The position numbers were made by a program, and so were the translations under genes. This document shows positions 43,756 through 52,520 of a stretch of DNA of 64,000 nucleotides, one piece after another. Below the pieces are notes generated by a model. That model was not told the DNA's origin and did not search any database. It saw only the letters and a list, made by a program, of their open reading frames with translations. Position 1 is the first letter of the stretch. Every line of letters begins with the position of its first letter. The DNA comes from JACCZX01 sp963801035. Its GTDB lineage: Bacteria; Pseudomonadota; Gammaproteobacteria; Burkholderiales; Burkholderiaceae_F. The stretch is from contig CAWDDF010000009.1 of assembly GCA_963801035.1 (NCBI GenBank), positions 124,001 through 188,000 on the forward strand, read 5' to 3'.

Positions 43756-44242
43756 TCAGTCCTGAATCCACGGTAAGCCGTGCGAGCGCCAACCATCGAT
43801 GAAACCGCGCTGATATGAATGATTACGCTGTCCCTCGAAACCTTCCAGAACATTGAAGACGCTCAGGTAGCCGGCATCACGCGCCACGCGTGCTGCATGG
43901 TGTGACCGCACACCACTTCGACACAGCAGCAAAACTGTTTCATCCGGTTGCGCGACCGCCTGCAGATCACACAGGAAGCGCTCGACTTGCTCCGGGATCG
44001 GAGCCGTGCCACTCGGCTCGCAAAGAGCCTGGGACACAGCCCACGTACCTGACTTCGGGAGCCGTACGCACATCGACCAGTCGTGCGCGGCCTTCTTTAT
44101 ATAGAAGCCAGGCTTCCGGCGGCGTCACGGCACCTGCATAGGCGCCTTCGGTGGCTTCGAGGCGGGTGCGGGCGACGTCAAGAATGCTCTCAGTTTCCAC
44201 CTGCCTACTTGCGCGCTTGGGTGCGTCGATAACTTCGTTCAT
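43756..44242 (-). pseudogene. Rhodanese-domain sulfurtransferase, frame-broken
   Basis: A single-domain rhodanese that moves sulfane sulfur through a Cys persulfide. The first frame from ATG 44242 reads RASRQVETESILDVARTRLE to RLVDVRTAPEVRYVG. The second, GTAPIPEQVERFLCDLQAVA, leads to the active-site loop LLLCRSGVRSHHAA and a SVFNVLEGFEGQRN tail. One base removed near 44009-44012 joins them (487 bases, one over a multiple of three) and gives 161 residues. Divergent from the sulfite reductase operon, fitting a sulfur role. Active-site Cys and Arg are intact in the second frame. Confidence 0.85.
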
Positions 44243-44328
44243 AACCGTGGATGAAATTTGAGTTACGCATTATTTGGTGTCGCGACTGGCGCCAACGATC
44301 AAATCGTTTAAAGCAAGGTTCTGGCGGA

Positions 44329-44341
44329 AATAAGTCTTATT
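44329..44341. promoter_or_regulatory. Palindrome upstream of sulfite reductase operon
   Basis: AATAAG-T-CTTATT is a perfect 13-base palindrome in the 187-base gap between the divergent rhodanese and sulfite reductase genes, about 90 bases before the sulfite reductase ATG. ATAAG-type half-sites occur in CysB/Cbl boxes of LysR regulators, so a sulfur-responsive operator is a plausible guess. No regulator gene is adjacent. Confidence 0.45.
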
Positions 44342-44429
44342 GCGTGGCGGGATAAGCAAAGCTGGCTTTAATCGGTTGCGACCGCTCGAGACCGCTAAAT
44401 TTGCGGACCTCGATCCCTGTTCGGCTCCG

Positions 44430-46121
44430 ATGTACCGATATGACGCTGTCGATCGCACGCTCGTAGCCGAACGTGTCGCGGAATACCGCAATCAGACCAC
44501 TCGCTTTCTAAGCGGGCAGCTGTCTGAAGAAGAGTTCCGCCCGCTGCGTCTGCGTAATGGCCTGTACGTTCAACGCCACGCTCCAATGCTGCGCATCGCC
44601 ATTCCGTACGGCGTGCTGTCGGCGCAGCAGATGCGGACGCTGGCGAGCATCGCGCGCCGCTATGACCGTGGGTACGGGCACTTCACCACGCGTCAAAACA
44701 TTCAGTTCAACTGGATTCGTATCGACGACTCGCCCGACATCCTCGAGGAGTTGGCGGGCGTCGAAATGCATGCGATTCAAACCAGCGGCAATGCGGTGCG
44801 CAATATCACCAGCGACGAATTCGCAGGTGTCGCCGCAGATGAGCTGGTCGACCCGCGCGCGTTCTGCGAGATCCTGCGGCAATGGTCTTCGTTTCATCCC
44901 GAGTTCACGTGGCTGCCGCGCAAGTTCAAGATCGCGATCAATGGTGCGCGTGAGGATCGGGCCGCGGTCGCCTTCCATGACATCGGATTGCACCTGACGC
45001 GCGCACCGGATGGCGCGCTCGGGTTCCGCGTGCTCGTTGGCGGTGGCATGGGTCGCACACCGATCATCGGCACCGTGATCCGCGAGTTTCTGCCGTGGCG
45101 CCAGTATCTGACGTACATCGAATCAATCCTGCGCGTCTACAACCGGCACGGAAGGCGTGACAACCTTCACAAGGCGCGCATCAAAATTCTGGTACGGACA
45201 CTCGGCATCGAAGAGTTTGCGCGCCAGGTCGAGGAAGACTTTGCGCCGTTCGCAGACGGCCCATCGACCGTCACCGACGAAGAGTTACGTCGCGTTGCCA
45301 GCTACTTCGCGCCGCCAGCTTACGAGACGCTCAACGAGCAAGCGCTCGACACGTCGGATCGCGCTTTCGCGCGCTGGGTCGAACGCAGCGTGAAGCGCCA
45401 CCGCGTGGCGGGCTATCGCTCGGTCGTGCTGTCGTTGAAGCCGACAGGCATCGCTCCGGGTGACGCAACGGCGGAACAAATGGACCTCGTTGCCGACTGG
45501 GCCGAACGCTACGGGTTCGGTGAGATTCGCGTTTCGCACGAACAGAATCTGATCCTCCCCGATGTGCGCCTGGATCAACTGCACGCGCTGTGGCAGGAGG
45601 CAAAAGCTGCGCGTCTGGCGACGCCGAATGTCGGACTGCTAACAGACATCATCGCGTGCCCCGGTGGTGACTTTTGTTCACTTGCGAACGCGAAGTCGAT
45701 ACCCATCGCCGAAAGCATCCAGCGGCGCTTCGACGATCTCGACTATCTGCACGACCTGGGCGAAATCAACATCAACATTTCAGGCTGTATCAACTCGTGC
45801 GGACATCATCATGTCGGTCACATCGGCATCCTGGGCGTCGACAAGGACGGCGACGAGTGGTACCAGGTTTCTCTCGGAGGCGCCGACGGCTCGTCTGCGG
45901 GCAGCGAACACGTCGCGATCGGGCGCGTCATCGGGCCGTCATTCAAGGCTGATCAGATGCCTGACGTTGTCGAGCGCTTGATCGATACGTTTGTGTCGTT
46001 GCGCGAAGATGGTGAGCGCTTCATTGAAACAGTCGTGCGCGTCGGACCCGTTCCGTTCAAGGAACGCGTTTATGGCGAAGATGCGCACGCGCACAGGCGC
46101 CGCGAAGAGGTGAGCGCATGA
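44430..46121 (+). CDS. cysI: Assimilatory sulfite (nitrite/sulfite) reductase hemoprotein
   Basis: Siroheme/[4Fe-4S] enzyme of 563 residues that reduces sulfite to sulfide with six electrons. The two Cys pairs binding the cluster and siroheme are CPGGDFCSLANAKS (near 410) and SGCINSCGHHHVGH (near 452). FTTRQNIQFNWI and GGGMGRTPIIG are conserved in the ferredoxin-like repeats. I start at ATG 44430 (MYRYDAVDRTLVAERVAEY); the upstream frame to 44340 is not conserved-looking. It overlaps DUF934 by 4 bases, and that gene overlaps SUMT, so electron-transfer and siroheme supply are co-expressed. Confidence 0.92.
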   Translation: MYRYDAVDRTLVAERVAEYRNQTTRFLSGQLSEEEFRPLRLRNGLYVQRHAPMLRIAIPYGVLSAQQMRTLASIARRYDRGYGHFTTRQNIQFNWIRIDDSPDILEELAGVEMHAIQTSGNAVRNITSDEFAGVAADELVDPRAFCEILRQWSSFHPEFTWLPRKFKIAINGAREDRAAVAFHDIGLHLTRAPDGALGFRVLVGGGMGRTPIIGTVIREFLPWRQYLTYIESILRVYNRHGRRDNLHKARIKILVRTLGIEEFARQVEEDFAPFADGPSTVTDEELRRVASYFAPPAYETLNEQALDTSDRAFARWVERSVKRHRVAGYRSVVLSLKPTGIAPGDATAEQMDLVADWAERYGFGEIRVSHEQNLILPDVRLDQLHALWQEAKAARLATPNVGLLTDIIACPGGDFCSLANAKSIPIAESIQRRFDDLDYLHDLGEININISGCINSCGHHHVGHIGILGVDKDGDEWYQVSLGGADGSSAGSEHVAIGRVIGPSFKADQMPDVVERLIDTFVSLREDGERFIETVVRVGPVPFKERVYGEDAHAHRRREEVSA

Positions 46122-46639
46122 ATCGCGCGCCGGTGTTGACTTCCGATGGGGCGTGGATTGCGGACGACTGGTCAGCAGCGCGCGACCCCGCGATCATTGC
46201 GGACGAAAGCGATGCGGCCCTGCTGCCGCTGAACCTGTATCTGACGCAATCACCATCGGCTGCGGTCGGCGTACGTCTGCTGCCTACCGATGATCCGGCA
46301 GCGCTCGTTCCCTATCTAGAGGTGGTACCGCTGATTGCGATCGACTTTCCGGTATTCAACGACGGGCGCGGTTATTCCACCGCAGCCGTTTTGCGCAGCC
46401 GTTACAGGTACCGCGGCGATCTGCGTGCAATCGGTGATGTGTTGATCGATCAATTGTTTTATATGCGCCGCGTCGGGTTTACGTCGTTTCTGCTGCGAGC
46501 CGATCAAGACCACCTCAAAGCTGCAGCGAAGATGCGAACCTTCTCGTATGCATATCAGGGCGCGGCGGACAATCCGCTGCCGGCGTTCCGTCGCCACGCG
46601 CGGCCGAACGCGCGCGAGCTAGCCGAGCACGACAAATGA
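46118..46639 (+). CDS. DUF934 protein of sulfur assimilation
   Basis: A 173-residue cytosolic protein of DUF934, found almost always after sulfite reductase hemoprotein genes in beta- and gammaproteobacteria that lack CysJ. The core is IAIDFPVFNDGRGYSTAAVLRSRYRYRGDLRAIGDVLIDQLFYMRRVGF. It may assist electron delivery or assembly of the reductase. It overlaps both neighbours by 4 bases (ATGA), marking a tightly coupled operon. Confidence 0.92.
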   Translation: MNRAPVLTSDGAWIADDWSAARDPAIIADESDAALLPLNLYLTQSPSAAVGVRLLPTDDPAALVPYLEVVPLIAIDFPVFNDGRGYSTAAVLRSRYRYRGDLRAIGDVLIDQLFYMRRVGFTSFLLRADQDHLKAAAKMRTFSYAYQGAADNPLPAFRRHARPNARELAEHDK

Positions 46640-47418
46640 GTCGGCCGTACACAGAAGCGCCGCGCGTCTATTTCGTCGGTGCCGGCCCTGGCGCAGCGGA
46701 CCTGCTCACGCTGCGCGCGGCACGCATTATTGAGCGCGCCGAATTCGTGCTGCACGACGCGCTGGTTCACGCATCGGTACTCGAACTCGCGCCGCGCGCG
46801 CAGCAAATTTCCGTCGGCAAGCGCGCACAGCGTCCTTCCACTGCGCAGCGCTTCATCAACAAGACGCTGATCGATTGCGCTCGCAAATCGTCGTGTGTGG
46901 TCCGGTTAAAGGGCGGTGACCCATCGGTCTTCGGTCGGCTCGACGAAGAAATGCAGGCGCTGCGTTCAGCTGGAATCACGTTCGAGGTTGTTCCGGGAAT
47001 CACTGCCGCGAGCGCAGCGGCCGCGGAGCTGCAGGCGTCCCTGACGCTGCGCGCTGTCGCTCGCGCCGTAACGTTTCTAACACCGTGCGTATGTGACGAA
47101 CATGATGATGCGACGTGGGCTCCGGCGATCGGCAGCCTGCGTGCCGGAGGCACGCTCGGTGTGTACATGGCAGGACGACACATCGCGGCGATGGCGCAGC
47201 GACTGATCGAACATGGCGTGCCTTCGGCAATGCCGATTTCGATCCTCGAAAGCGTCAGCCTGCCGAATTCGCGACACTGGATCGGCACCCTCGCCGCGGC
47301 GGCTGCCTCGCCGCCGGAGATAGGCGGCGGCCCGGTTGTGCTGCTGATCGGCGAAGCCTTACGCGGGGCCCAAGAGCGCGCGGATGAACGCGACATAGAG
47401 ATTGCGCAGGCCGCGTAG
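46636..47418 (+). CDS. cobA: Uroporphyrinogen-III C-methyltransferase (SUMT)
   Basis: Transfers two methyl groups from S-adenosylmethionine to uroporphyrinogen III, giving precorrin-2 for siroheme or cobalamin. At 260 residues it is the single-domain type without the CysG dehydrogenase/chelatase part. Motifs are VGAGPGAADLLTLRA, DALVHASVL, RLKGGDPSVFGRLDEE and EVVPGITAASAAAAE. The C-terminus is short on the canonical LxGEV stretch. Located downstream of sulfite reductase and DUF934, it makes siroheme for that enzyme; the chelation step may use CbiX at 57145. Confidence 0.92.
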   Translation: MSRPYTEAPRVYFVGAGPGAADLLTLRAARIIERAEFVLHDALVHASVLELAPRAQQISVGKRAQRPSTAQRFINKTLIDCARKSSCVVRLKGGDPSVFGRLDEEMQALRSAGITFEVVPGITAASAAAAELQASLTLRAVARAVTFLTPCVCDEHDDATWAPAIGSLRAGGTLGVYMAGRHIAAMAQRLIEHGVPSAMPISILESVSLPNSRHWIGTLAAAAASPPEIGGGPVVLLIGEALRGAQERADERDIEIAQAA

Positions 47419-47621
47419 TCAATAGTTCGTTGACTGGTAGCGGCCAGAAGCCGCCGTCCAGGCCCAACACCCAAAGCGGTCGGTCGACGCCAAATGTTCT
47501 GCGCGGCGGTTGCCACAATAACGATATGATCGAGACGCAGTCGGAGTTTGCCCGGGTCCCGCTGTTTATGCTGTAGCAAGTGCACCCGTGGGCTCGTTCA
47601 TCGAAACAAGGAGGGATATAC

Positions 47622-48884
47622 ATGGCTGGAATGGTGAGACTGGTGTTGACCGCTTCGGTCGGCCTCGCGCTGTCGAGCAGCTTGCTTGCAGCGGCACCGA
47701 CCGTCTCGACGGAAGACTTCGTCGACAAGATCGATTCGCCCTGGGACATGGCGTTCATGAAGGACGGAACCATGTTCTTCACCGAGAAGTGCAAGGGACT
47801 CTCGGTTCGACTTCCAACAGGCGCCATCAACAAGCTGCATGGCGTTGGCACCACCACCGGATATTCCTCGGCGAGCGCAGACCTGTTCTGCGACGGACAG
47901 GCTGGCATGATGGGCGTTGCGATCGACCCGCAGTTCGCCAGCAATCGCTTCATCTATGTGTACTCCAGTTCCAACAAGGACGGCAAGCTTGGCAACCGCG
48001 TGATGCGGTTCAAGCTCAACGATGCGATGACGGCCGTTTCGGATCGCACCGACATCGTCGGCGACATCGGCTACAAGCCAAAGGCCAGCAAGCATCCGTT
48101 CGGCGGCCCCGGTGCGCACAACGGCGGTCGGATTCGATTCAGCCCCGCCGATGGTTTTCTATATGTGACAACGGGCGACAACCACCTCGGCATCGCGCCC
48201 CAGGATCCGAAGTACATCGGCGGGAAGGTCCTGCGTATCGACAGGGATGGCAAAGCCGCTCCGGACAACAAGCCGCCGGCCGGCTTCGATCCGCGCGTGT
48301 TCACCTACGGTCACCGCAATCCGCAGGGCCTCGCATTCCGTCCCGGCGACAATCGTCCGTTCACTGCGGAGAACGGCCCTTGGCACAGCGATGAAGTGAC
48401 CGCATTGGTGAATGGCGGCAATGCCGGCTGGGATCCGCGCCCCAACGTGGGGGGCCGGAAAGACTGCCCGGACGACTACTGCGGCTACTCTCCCAATCAG
48501 ATGGGCGCCATGGATCCCCAGAAGCGCGCGGCCTTCATGCCCATGACCGATCTCAAGACCTATCCGAAGGCGATGAAACCGGCGTGGAACAACAAGGGGT
48601 TGTCGCAGGGCATGTTCTGCAACGCATTCCTGTCGGGCGCGCAGTGGAAGGACTGGAACGGCCAGATGGTGGTCGGCTTTGCCGGTATCGGCATTCACGG
48701 CACTCCCGTGGGCAACCGCCTGGAGCTGCTGAAGGTCAGTGCCGACGGGTCGTCTGCGACGAAGACCGATTTCCCCTGGCCGACGGTCGCCGGACGGTTC
48801 CGTGCGTGTGAATCGGGCCCGGACGGCAACCTGTATGTCGCGCTCGAGGACCAGGGCAAGATCATCCGTGTGAAGCCGCAGTAA
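47622..48884 (+). CDS. PQQ-dependent sugar (aldose) dehydrogenase
   Basis: Periplasmic six-bladed propeller enzyme (420 residues) oxidising an aldose with PQQ. The signal is MAGMVRLVLTASVGLALSSSLLAAA. GSDH-family marks are SPWDMAFMKDGTMFFTEK, GMMGVAIDPQFASNRFIYVY, GAHNGGRIRFSPADGFLYVTTGDNH (His base) and FTYGHRNPQGLAFRPGDNRPFTAENGPWHSDEV. ATG 47622 is chosen because of the strong AAGGAGGG ribosome site eight bases upstream. It is followed by a terminator and then a small cytochrome c, which could be its electron acceptor. Confidence 0.9.
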   Translation: MAGMVRLVLTASVGLALSSSLLAAAPTVSTEDFVDKIDSPWDMAFMKDGTMFFTEKCKGLSVRLPTGAINKLHGVGTTTGYSSASADLFCDGQAGMMGVAIDPQFASNRFIYVYSSSNKDGKLGNRVMRFKLNDAMTAVSDRTDIVGDIGYKPKASKHPFGGPGAHNGGRIRFSPADGFLYVTTGDNHLGIAPQDPKYIGGKVLRIDRDGKAAPDNKPPAGFDPRVFTYGHRNPQGLAFRPGDNRPFTAENGPWHSDEVTALVNGGNAGWDPRPNVGGRKDCPDDYCGYSPNQMGAMDPQKRAAFMPMTDLKTYPKAMKPAWNNKGLSQGMFCNAFLSGAQWKDWNGQMVVGFAGIGIHGTPVGNRLELLKVSADGSSATKTDFPWPTVAGRFRACESGPDGNLYVALEDQGKIIRVKPQ

Positions 48885-48895
48885 CTGCCACTTGC

Positions 48896-48930
48896 AAACG
48901 CGCTGCCTCGCGGCAGCGCGTTTGCCTTTT
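48896..48930 (+). terminator. Rho-independent terminator after the PQQ dehydrogenase
   Basis: AAACGCGCTGCC-TCGC-GGCAGCGCGTTT is a perfect 12-base-arm inverted repeat with a 4-base loop, followed by GCCTTTT. It starts 12 bases past the PQQ dehydrogenase stop. The cytochrome c gene begins 21 bases after the element, so read-through must feed it, or an undetected promoter must lie in the short gap. Confidence 0.85.
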
Positions 48931-48950
48931 GTGGGACGAAGGAGAACCCG

Positions 48951-49262
48951 TTGCGAGTCATGCTTCAATGGATTGCCGTCATCGGCATGCTGGGCGCTTC
49001 GGAGCCGGTGCGTGCGGACTACGACCTTGCCTTGAAGAAGAACTGCACGGCCTGTCACCAGATCGACAAGAGAAAGTACGGCCCCAATTTCAAGGAGGTC
49101 GCCGCTAAGTACGGCGATCGGAAGAACGCGGTCGACATCCTCGCCAAGAAGATCAGGAGTGGTGGAACCGGCGTTTGGGGCCAGGACGTGATGCCTCCGC
49201 AGCCGCAGGTGTCGGCCGCGGAGGCGCGCGCGTTGGCGCAGTACGTGCTGTCGTTGAAGTGA
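48951..49262 (+). CDS. Small class I cytochrome c
   Basis: A 103-residue periplasmic monoheme cytochrome: signal peptide to about residue 22 (LQWIAVIGMLGASEPVRA), heme motif CTACH near 32-36 and sixth-ligand Met in DVMPPQ near 81. It has the c551/c552 size. The start is the TTG at 48951, because GGAG lies seven bases before it; the in-frame ATG at 48960 is too far from that site. It lies just after the PQQ dehydrogenase and probably carries its electrons to the respiratory chain. Confidence 0.88.
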   Translation: MRVMLQWIAVIGMLGASEPVRADYDLALKKNCTACHQIDKRKYGPNFKEVAAKYGDRKNAVDILAKKIRSGGTGVWGQDVMPPQPQVSAAEARALAQYVLSLK

Positions 49263-49301
49263 TCCGCTGGGGACGCCTCGCAAGGGCCTTGGGGGACGAA
49301 G

Positions 49302-49730
49302 ATGAGTGCGGTGTGCCGAAGCCTGCTGGCGCTCGCCTTTGCTGTCAGCAGCGAGCACGCCGCCTGCCAGAACTTCTACTACGTCGAATCCGGAGTCCCC
49401 ACGTGTCCGGCGGCTCCTGCGCCAACAACCGCCGCTCCGAAGGTGGTACCACGTGGGGTCTCGATGTCCGGGAGCATCAACGTGGCCTGCGGATTCGACC
49501 ACGGTTCCTACACCGTCGCCTTGAACTCAACCGATCCTGGCGCGACGTTCTCACCCAAAACCTTCGTCGTCAACTTCGGCCGCATTGTTGGGAGCGGTGT
49601 CTTTGCTGTCACGTTCTCGACGGTCGGCGCGCAGCGCATCTGGACGACCATAACCTCGAACATGGGCAGCCCCGCGGTGCAGGGCCACTTCGCGAGCGCG
49701 GCCAGCGAGTTCAACGTCGTGAATCCTTGA
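49302..49730 (+). CDS. Hypothetical exported protein
   Basis: A 142-residue protein with a signal peptide (SLLALAFAVSSEHAACQ), a Pro/Ala/Thr linker (CPAAPAPTTAAPK) and a beta-rich C-terminal domain containing VALNSTDPGATFSPKTFVVNFGRI, reminiscent of an immunoglobulin-like or Spore-coat-U-like fold but not recognised. ATG 49302 follows GGGGGACGAAG. It lies 39 bases after the cytochrome c stop and may share its transcript. Confidence 0.6.
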   Translation: MSAVCRSLLALAFAVSSEHAACQNFYYVESGVPTCPAAPAPTTAAPKVVPRGVSMSGSINVACGFDHGSYTVALNSTDPGATFSPKTFVVNFGRIVGSGVFAVTFSTVGAQRIWTTITSNMGSPAVQGHFASAASEFNVVNP

Positions 49731-49866
49731 CCGGTCCGTCACGTCTATGCCGCTGTCCGCGGCTCAGCTCCAACGTTAATGACTGCTTCCAGCATGATCT
49801 AGAGCGTCTGCTTTTCGGCGACCGCACTGTCAGCAATGGGTCGGGAGCGGTTCCTAGGTCACGACA

Positions 49867-51027
49867 TCAGATCCGATAGCGATCGACTAGTTGCTTGGCA
49901 ATGACGGTACGCAGGATCTCGTTGGTGCCTTCGCCTATGCACATCAACATCGCATCGCGGTAGTAGCGCTCGATATCGTATTCGACCGAGTAGCTGTAGC
50001 CACCGAAGATGCGCATTCCCTCCTGCGAGCAGTACGCACCCGCTTCCGAGCCCGCGAGCTTCGCCATCGCGGCTTCCAGGTCACAGCGCTCGCCGCGATC
50101 AAACTTGCGCGCCGCTTCCTCGATCAACCGCTTCGACCCTTCGACCTGCGTCACCATATCGGCAAGCTTCATCTGCACCGCCTGGTGTTGCCAGATCGGC
50201 TTGCCGAAAGCGCTGCGCTCCTGCGCATAACGCAGCGAGAGTTTAAGAGCGCCCTCGGCGATACCGGTACCGCGCGCCGCGACGTTGATGCGGCCCAGCT
50301 CGAGTCCGCCCGCCGTCTGCACGAACCCCTTGCCTTCGACGCCGCCGAGAAGGTTGTCCTTGGAGACGCGGTAATTGTCAAAATTGATCTCGCACGTATC
50401 GATCGAGCGATAGCCCATCTTCTTCAGCTTGTTGACGTTGTAGCCTGGGCCTTTTTCGGCGATCAGCAGGCTCATCCCCTTGTGTCGCGGCTGCGCATCG
50501 GGATCGGTCTTGACCAGCAACAGCGTGAAGTGTCCGTACATGCTGTTGGTGATCCACATCTTGCTGCCGTTGACGACATAGTCGTCGCCGTCAAGTTTCG
50601 CCGTCGTGCGGATCGCCTGCAGGTCTGACCCCGCATTGGGCTCGGTGAGGCCGATGCTGCCGCGGAACTCGCCGGTCGCCATTTTCGGCAGATATTTCTT
50701 CTTCTGCTCTTCGGTGCCATTGCGCTCGATCGCCGACGCCACGATCAGATGCGAATTGAAAATGCCGGACGGCGCCATCCAGGCCGACGCGACCTTGATC
50801 ACGATCTGCGCGTAGGTCCACGCCGATAGTCCCAGCCCGCCGTATTCCTCTCCAATCGTCGCACCGAACAGTCCAAGCTCTTTCATCTGCTCGACGATGT
50901 CGTGCGGATACTCATCGGCAAGGTCGTACTTGCGGGCCACCGGCCGCAGTTCCTTTTCTACCCAGGTCTCGACGGCGTCCACGAATTGTTGCTGGTCGTC
51001 GGGCGGCGGGCTTACTCGCGTGTCCAT
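49867..51027 (-). CDS. Acyl-CoA dehydrogenase
   Basis: FAD enzyme of 386 residues that introduces a trans-2 double bond into an acyl-CoA thioester. Domain marks are GLFGATIGEEYGGLGL, IGLTEPNAGSDLQAIRTTA, WITNSMYGHFTLLLV and the C-terminal GGYSYSVEYDIERYYRDAMLMCIGEGTNEILRTVIAKQL. The Glu in CIGEGTNEI is the likely catalytic base. ATG 51027 has an AGGAGACAGA ribosome site. Third gene behind a CitE-like lyase and a MaoC hydratase, suggesting oxidation of a short-chain or dicarboxylic acyl-CoA. Confidence 0.92.
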   Translation of the reverse strand: MDTRVSPPPDDQQQFVDAVETWVEKELRPVARKYDLADEYPHDIVEQMKELGLFGATIGEEYGGLGLSAWTYAQIVIKVASAWMAPSGIFNSHLIVASAIERNGTEEQKKKYLPKMATGEFRGSIGLTEPNAGSDLQAIRTTAKLDGDDYVVNGSKMWITNSMYGHFTLLLVKTDPDAQPRHKGMSLLIAEKGPGYNVNKLKKMGYRSIDTCEINFDNYRVSKDNLLGGVEGKGFVQTAGGLELGRINVAARGTGIAEGALKLSLRYAQERSAFGKPIWQHQAVQMKLADMVTQVEGSKRLIEEAARKFDRGERCDLEAAMAKLAGSEAGAYCSQEGMRIFGGYSYSVEYDIERYYRDAMLMCIGEGTNEILRTVIAKQLVDRYRI

Positions 51028-51045
51028 TCTGTCTCCTGTTTTCTT

Positions 51046-51564
51046 TTAGTAATTGGCTTTGTCTTCGACGCTATGGCCGCGCTTGGCGATCAGCATCGTG
51101 CGGCCGAACGTGCATACCTCCTTGCCGTTCTGATTGGTGCCGACCGTTCGCACCGTGACGATGCCGGCGCCGGGACGCGAGCTGGATTCGCGCTTGTCGA
51201 GCACTTCGGACGTCGCATACAACGTATCGCCGGCGAACAATGGAAACGTCAGCTTGATATCGCTCCATCCCAGGTTCGCGATGGCCTTCTGGCTCACGTC
51301 GGTCACGCTCATTCCGACCATCAGCGCGACCGTGAACGGACTGCAAACGATGCACTTGCCGAATTCGCTTTTCTTGGCGTACTCGGCGTCGAAGTGCATC
51401 GGATGCGTGTTCATCGTCAGCAGGGTGAACCACGTGTTGTCGGTTTCCGTAATCGTTCTGCCGGGGCGGTGCTCATAGATGTCGCCGATCGTGAACTCCT
51501 CGTAATGACGACCAAAGCTTTCGCGATAACGCTTTTCGGCGACCTGTTTGATGACTTGAACCAT
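51046..51564 (-). CDS. MaoC-like enoyl-CoA hydratase
   Basis: Hot-dog-fold (R)-hydratase of 172 residues. The hydratase-2 motif is seen as ETDNTWFTLLTMNTHPMHFDAEYAKKSEFGKCIVCSPF, with the Asp/His dyad. FAGDTLYATSEVLDKRESSSRPGAGIVTVRTVGTNQNGKEVCTF is the C-terminal sheet. The size and FGRTIT-like opening (FTIGDIYEHRPGRTITETDN) fit the mesaconyl/itaconyl-CoA hydratase type. ATG 51564 has an AGGAGAAGAC site. Located between a lyase and an acyl-CoA dehydrogenase, it is the hydration step of that route. Confidence 0.9.
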   Translation of the reverse strand: MVQVIKQVAEKRYRESFGRHYEEFTIGDIYEHRPGRTITETDNTWFTLLTMNTHPMHFDAEYAKKSEFGKCIVCSPFTVALMVGMSVTDVSQKAIANLGWSDIKLTFPLFAGDTLYATSEVLDKRESSSRPGAGIVTVRTVGTNQNGKEVCTFGRTMLIAKRGHSVEDKANY

Positions 51565-51572
51565 GTCTTCTC

Positions 51573-52427
51573 CTATTGACTAAGGCTTGCGAGCTCGACG
51601 ACGCGGCGCGCCTTGCGCAATACCGGTGCGTCGACCATGCGACCTTCAAAGATGAATGCGCCGTCCGCACCGCCGTCCGGCATCGCTTGCAACAATGCTT
51701 TGGCCCACGAGAGTTCGTCGGGAGACGGCGCGAACGCCGCATGAATGACGGGGATCTGCTGTGGATGGATGGCTGTCTTGCAGCTGAAGCCGAGCGCCAG
51801 AACGCTGCGTGTTTCCGCGTTTAGAGCGTCGGGCTTCTTCAGATCGATATGCGGTACGTCCCACGCCTGCAGTCCGGCGGCCCTTGCCGCATTGACCAGC
51901 CGGCCACGCGCGTACAGCAATCCCTCCCATCCGAACTGCGCGCCGAGTTCCGCCGCGAGGTCGGCACCACCGAGCATCAGCGCCGTCAACTTGCCGCCGG
52001 CGCGCGCGATCGACGCAGCATGTTCAACCGCATACGGAGTTTCGATCAGCGCGGTCAGCCGCTCATATCGGTGACCGATCCAGGCATGCAGGGCGTGAAG
52101 ATCTGCAGCGTCTTCGACTTTCGGCACCAGTAACCAGTCGAGATGCACATCGGATTCGGCCAGTGCCAACACATCACGCAGCCCTTCCACGGTGCGCACG
52201 CCGTTAATGCGCAATGCCACAGCCGAACCGTCCGCCTGTCGCTTGCCGCGCAGCCAGCCGAGTACCTGTTCGCGTGCCGACTGCTTGCGTTCTTGATGTA
52301 CCGCGTCCTCTAGATCGATGCACACGACGTCGGCTCCGGCGCTCATGGCCTTCGGAAATCGCTCAGCCTTCTCGCCCGAAACGAACAGCATCGAGCGTGG
52401 TGCACTTTTCAATGGGGTTGACGGCAT
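51573..52427 (-). CDS. CitE/HpcH-HpaI-like CoA-ester lyase
   Basis: TIM-barrel Mg2+ lyase of 284 residues (citrate-lyase beta/malyl-CoA lyase family). Marks are RSMLFVSGEKAERFPKAMSAGADVVCIDLEDAVHQERK with the Mg-binding Glu/Asp, ALIETPYAVEHAA and MLGGADLAAELGA. Such enzymes cleave citramalyl-CoA or malyl-CoA to acetyl-CoA (or propionyl-CoA) and pyruvate or glyoxylate. I start at ATG 52427 (MPSTPLKSA), because ATG 52463 lies within the palindromic operator. Nine bases separate it from the MaoC gene. Confidence 0.9.
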   Translation of the reverse strand: MPSTPLKSAPRSMLFVSGEKAERFPKAMSAGADVVCIDLEDAVHQERKQSAREQVLGWLRGKRQADGSAVALRINGVRTVEGLRDVLALAESDVHLDWLLVPKVEDAADLHALHAWIGHRYERLTALIETPYAVEHAASIARAGGKLTALMLGGADLAAELGAQFGWEGLLYARGRLVNAARAAGLQAWDVPHIDLKKPDALNAETRSVLALGFSCKTAIHPQQIPVIHAAFAPSPDELSWAKALLQAMPDGGADGAFIFEGRMVDAPVLRKARRVVELASLSQ

Positions 52428-52450
52428 TCGGAAATTGGTTAAGCTCGCAA

Positions 52451-52464
52451 AATGTCCGGACATT
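52451..52464. promoter_or_regulatory. GntR operator palindrome (lyase/regulator intergenic)
   Basis: AATGTCCGGACATT is a perfect 14-base palindrome between the divergent lyase and GntR genes. Its core TGTCCGGACA recurs as TGTCCGTACA at 53391-53400 beside the Bug promoter. The shared core, and the position next to the GntR gene, make it the probable operator for that regulator. It would affect the lyase-MaoC-dehydrogenase operon and autoregulation. Confidence 0.75.
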
Positions 52465-52520
52465 ATGAAAGACTTGGATCGCCGCTGTCAAGGCTCGAGC
52501 TGTGTGATCAAATCGACTCC

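Noticed and set aside
47417..47435. Inverted repeat AGTCAA...TTGACT after the SUMT gene
   Set aside because: Six-base arms, AT-rich, no T-run; too weak for a terminator and no regulator context.
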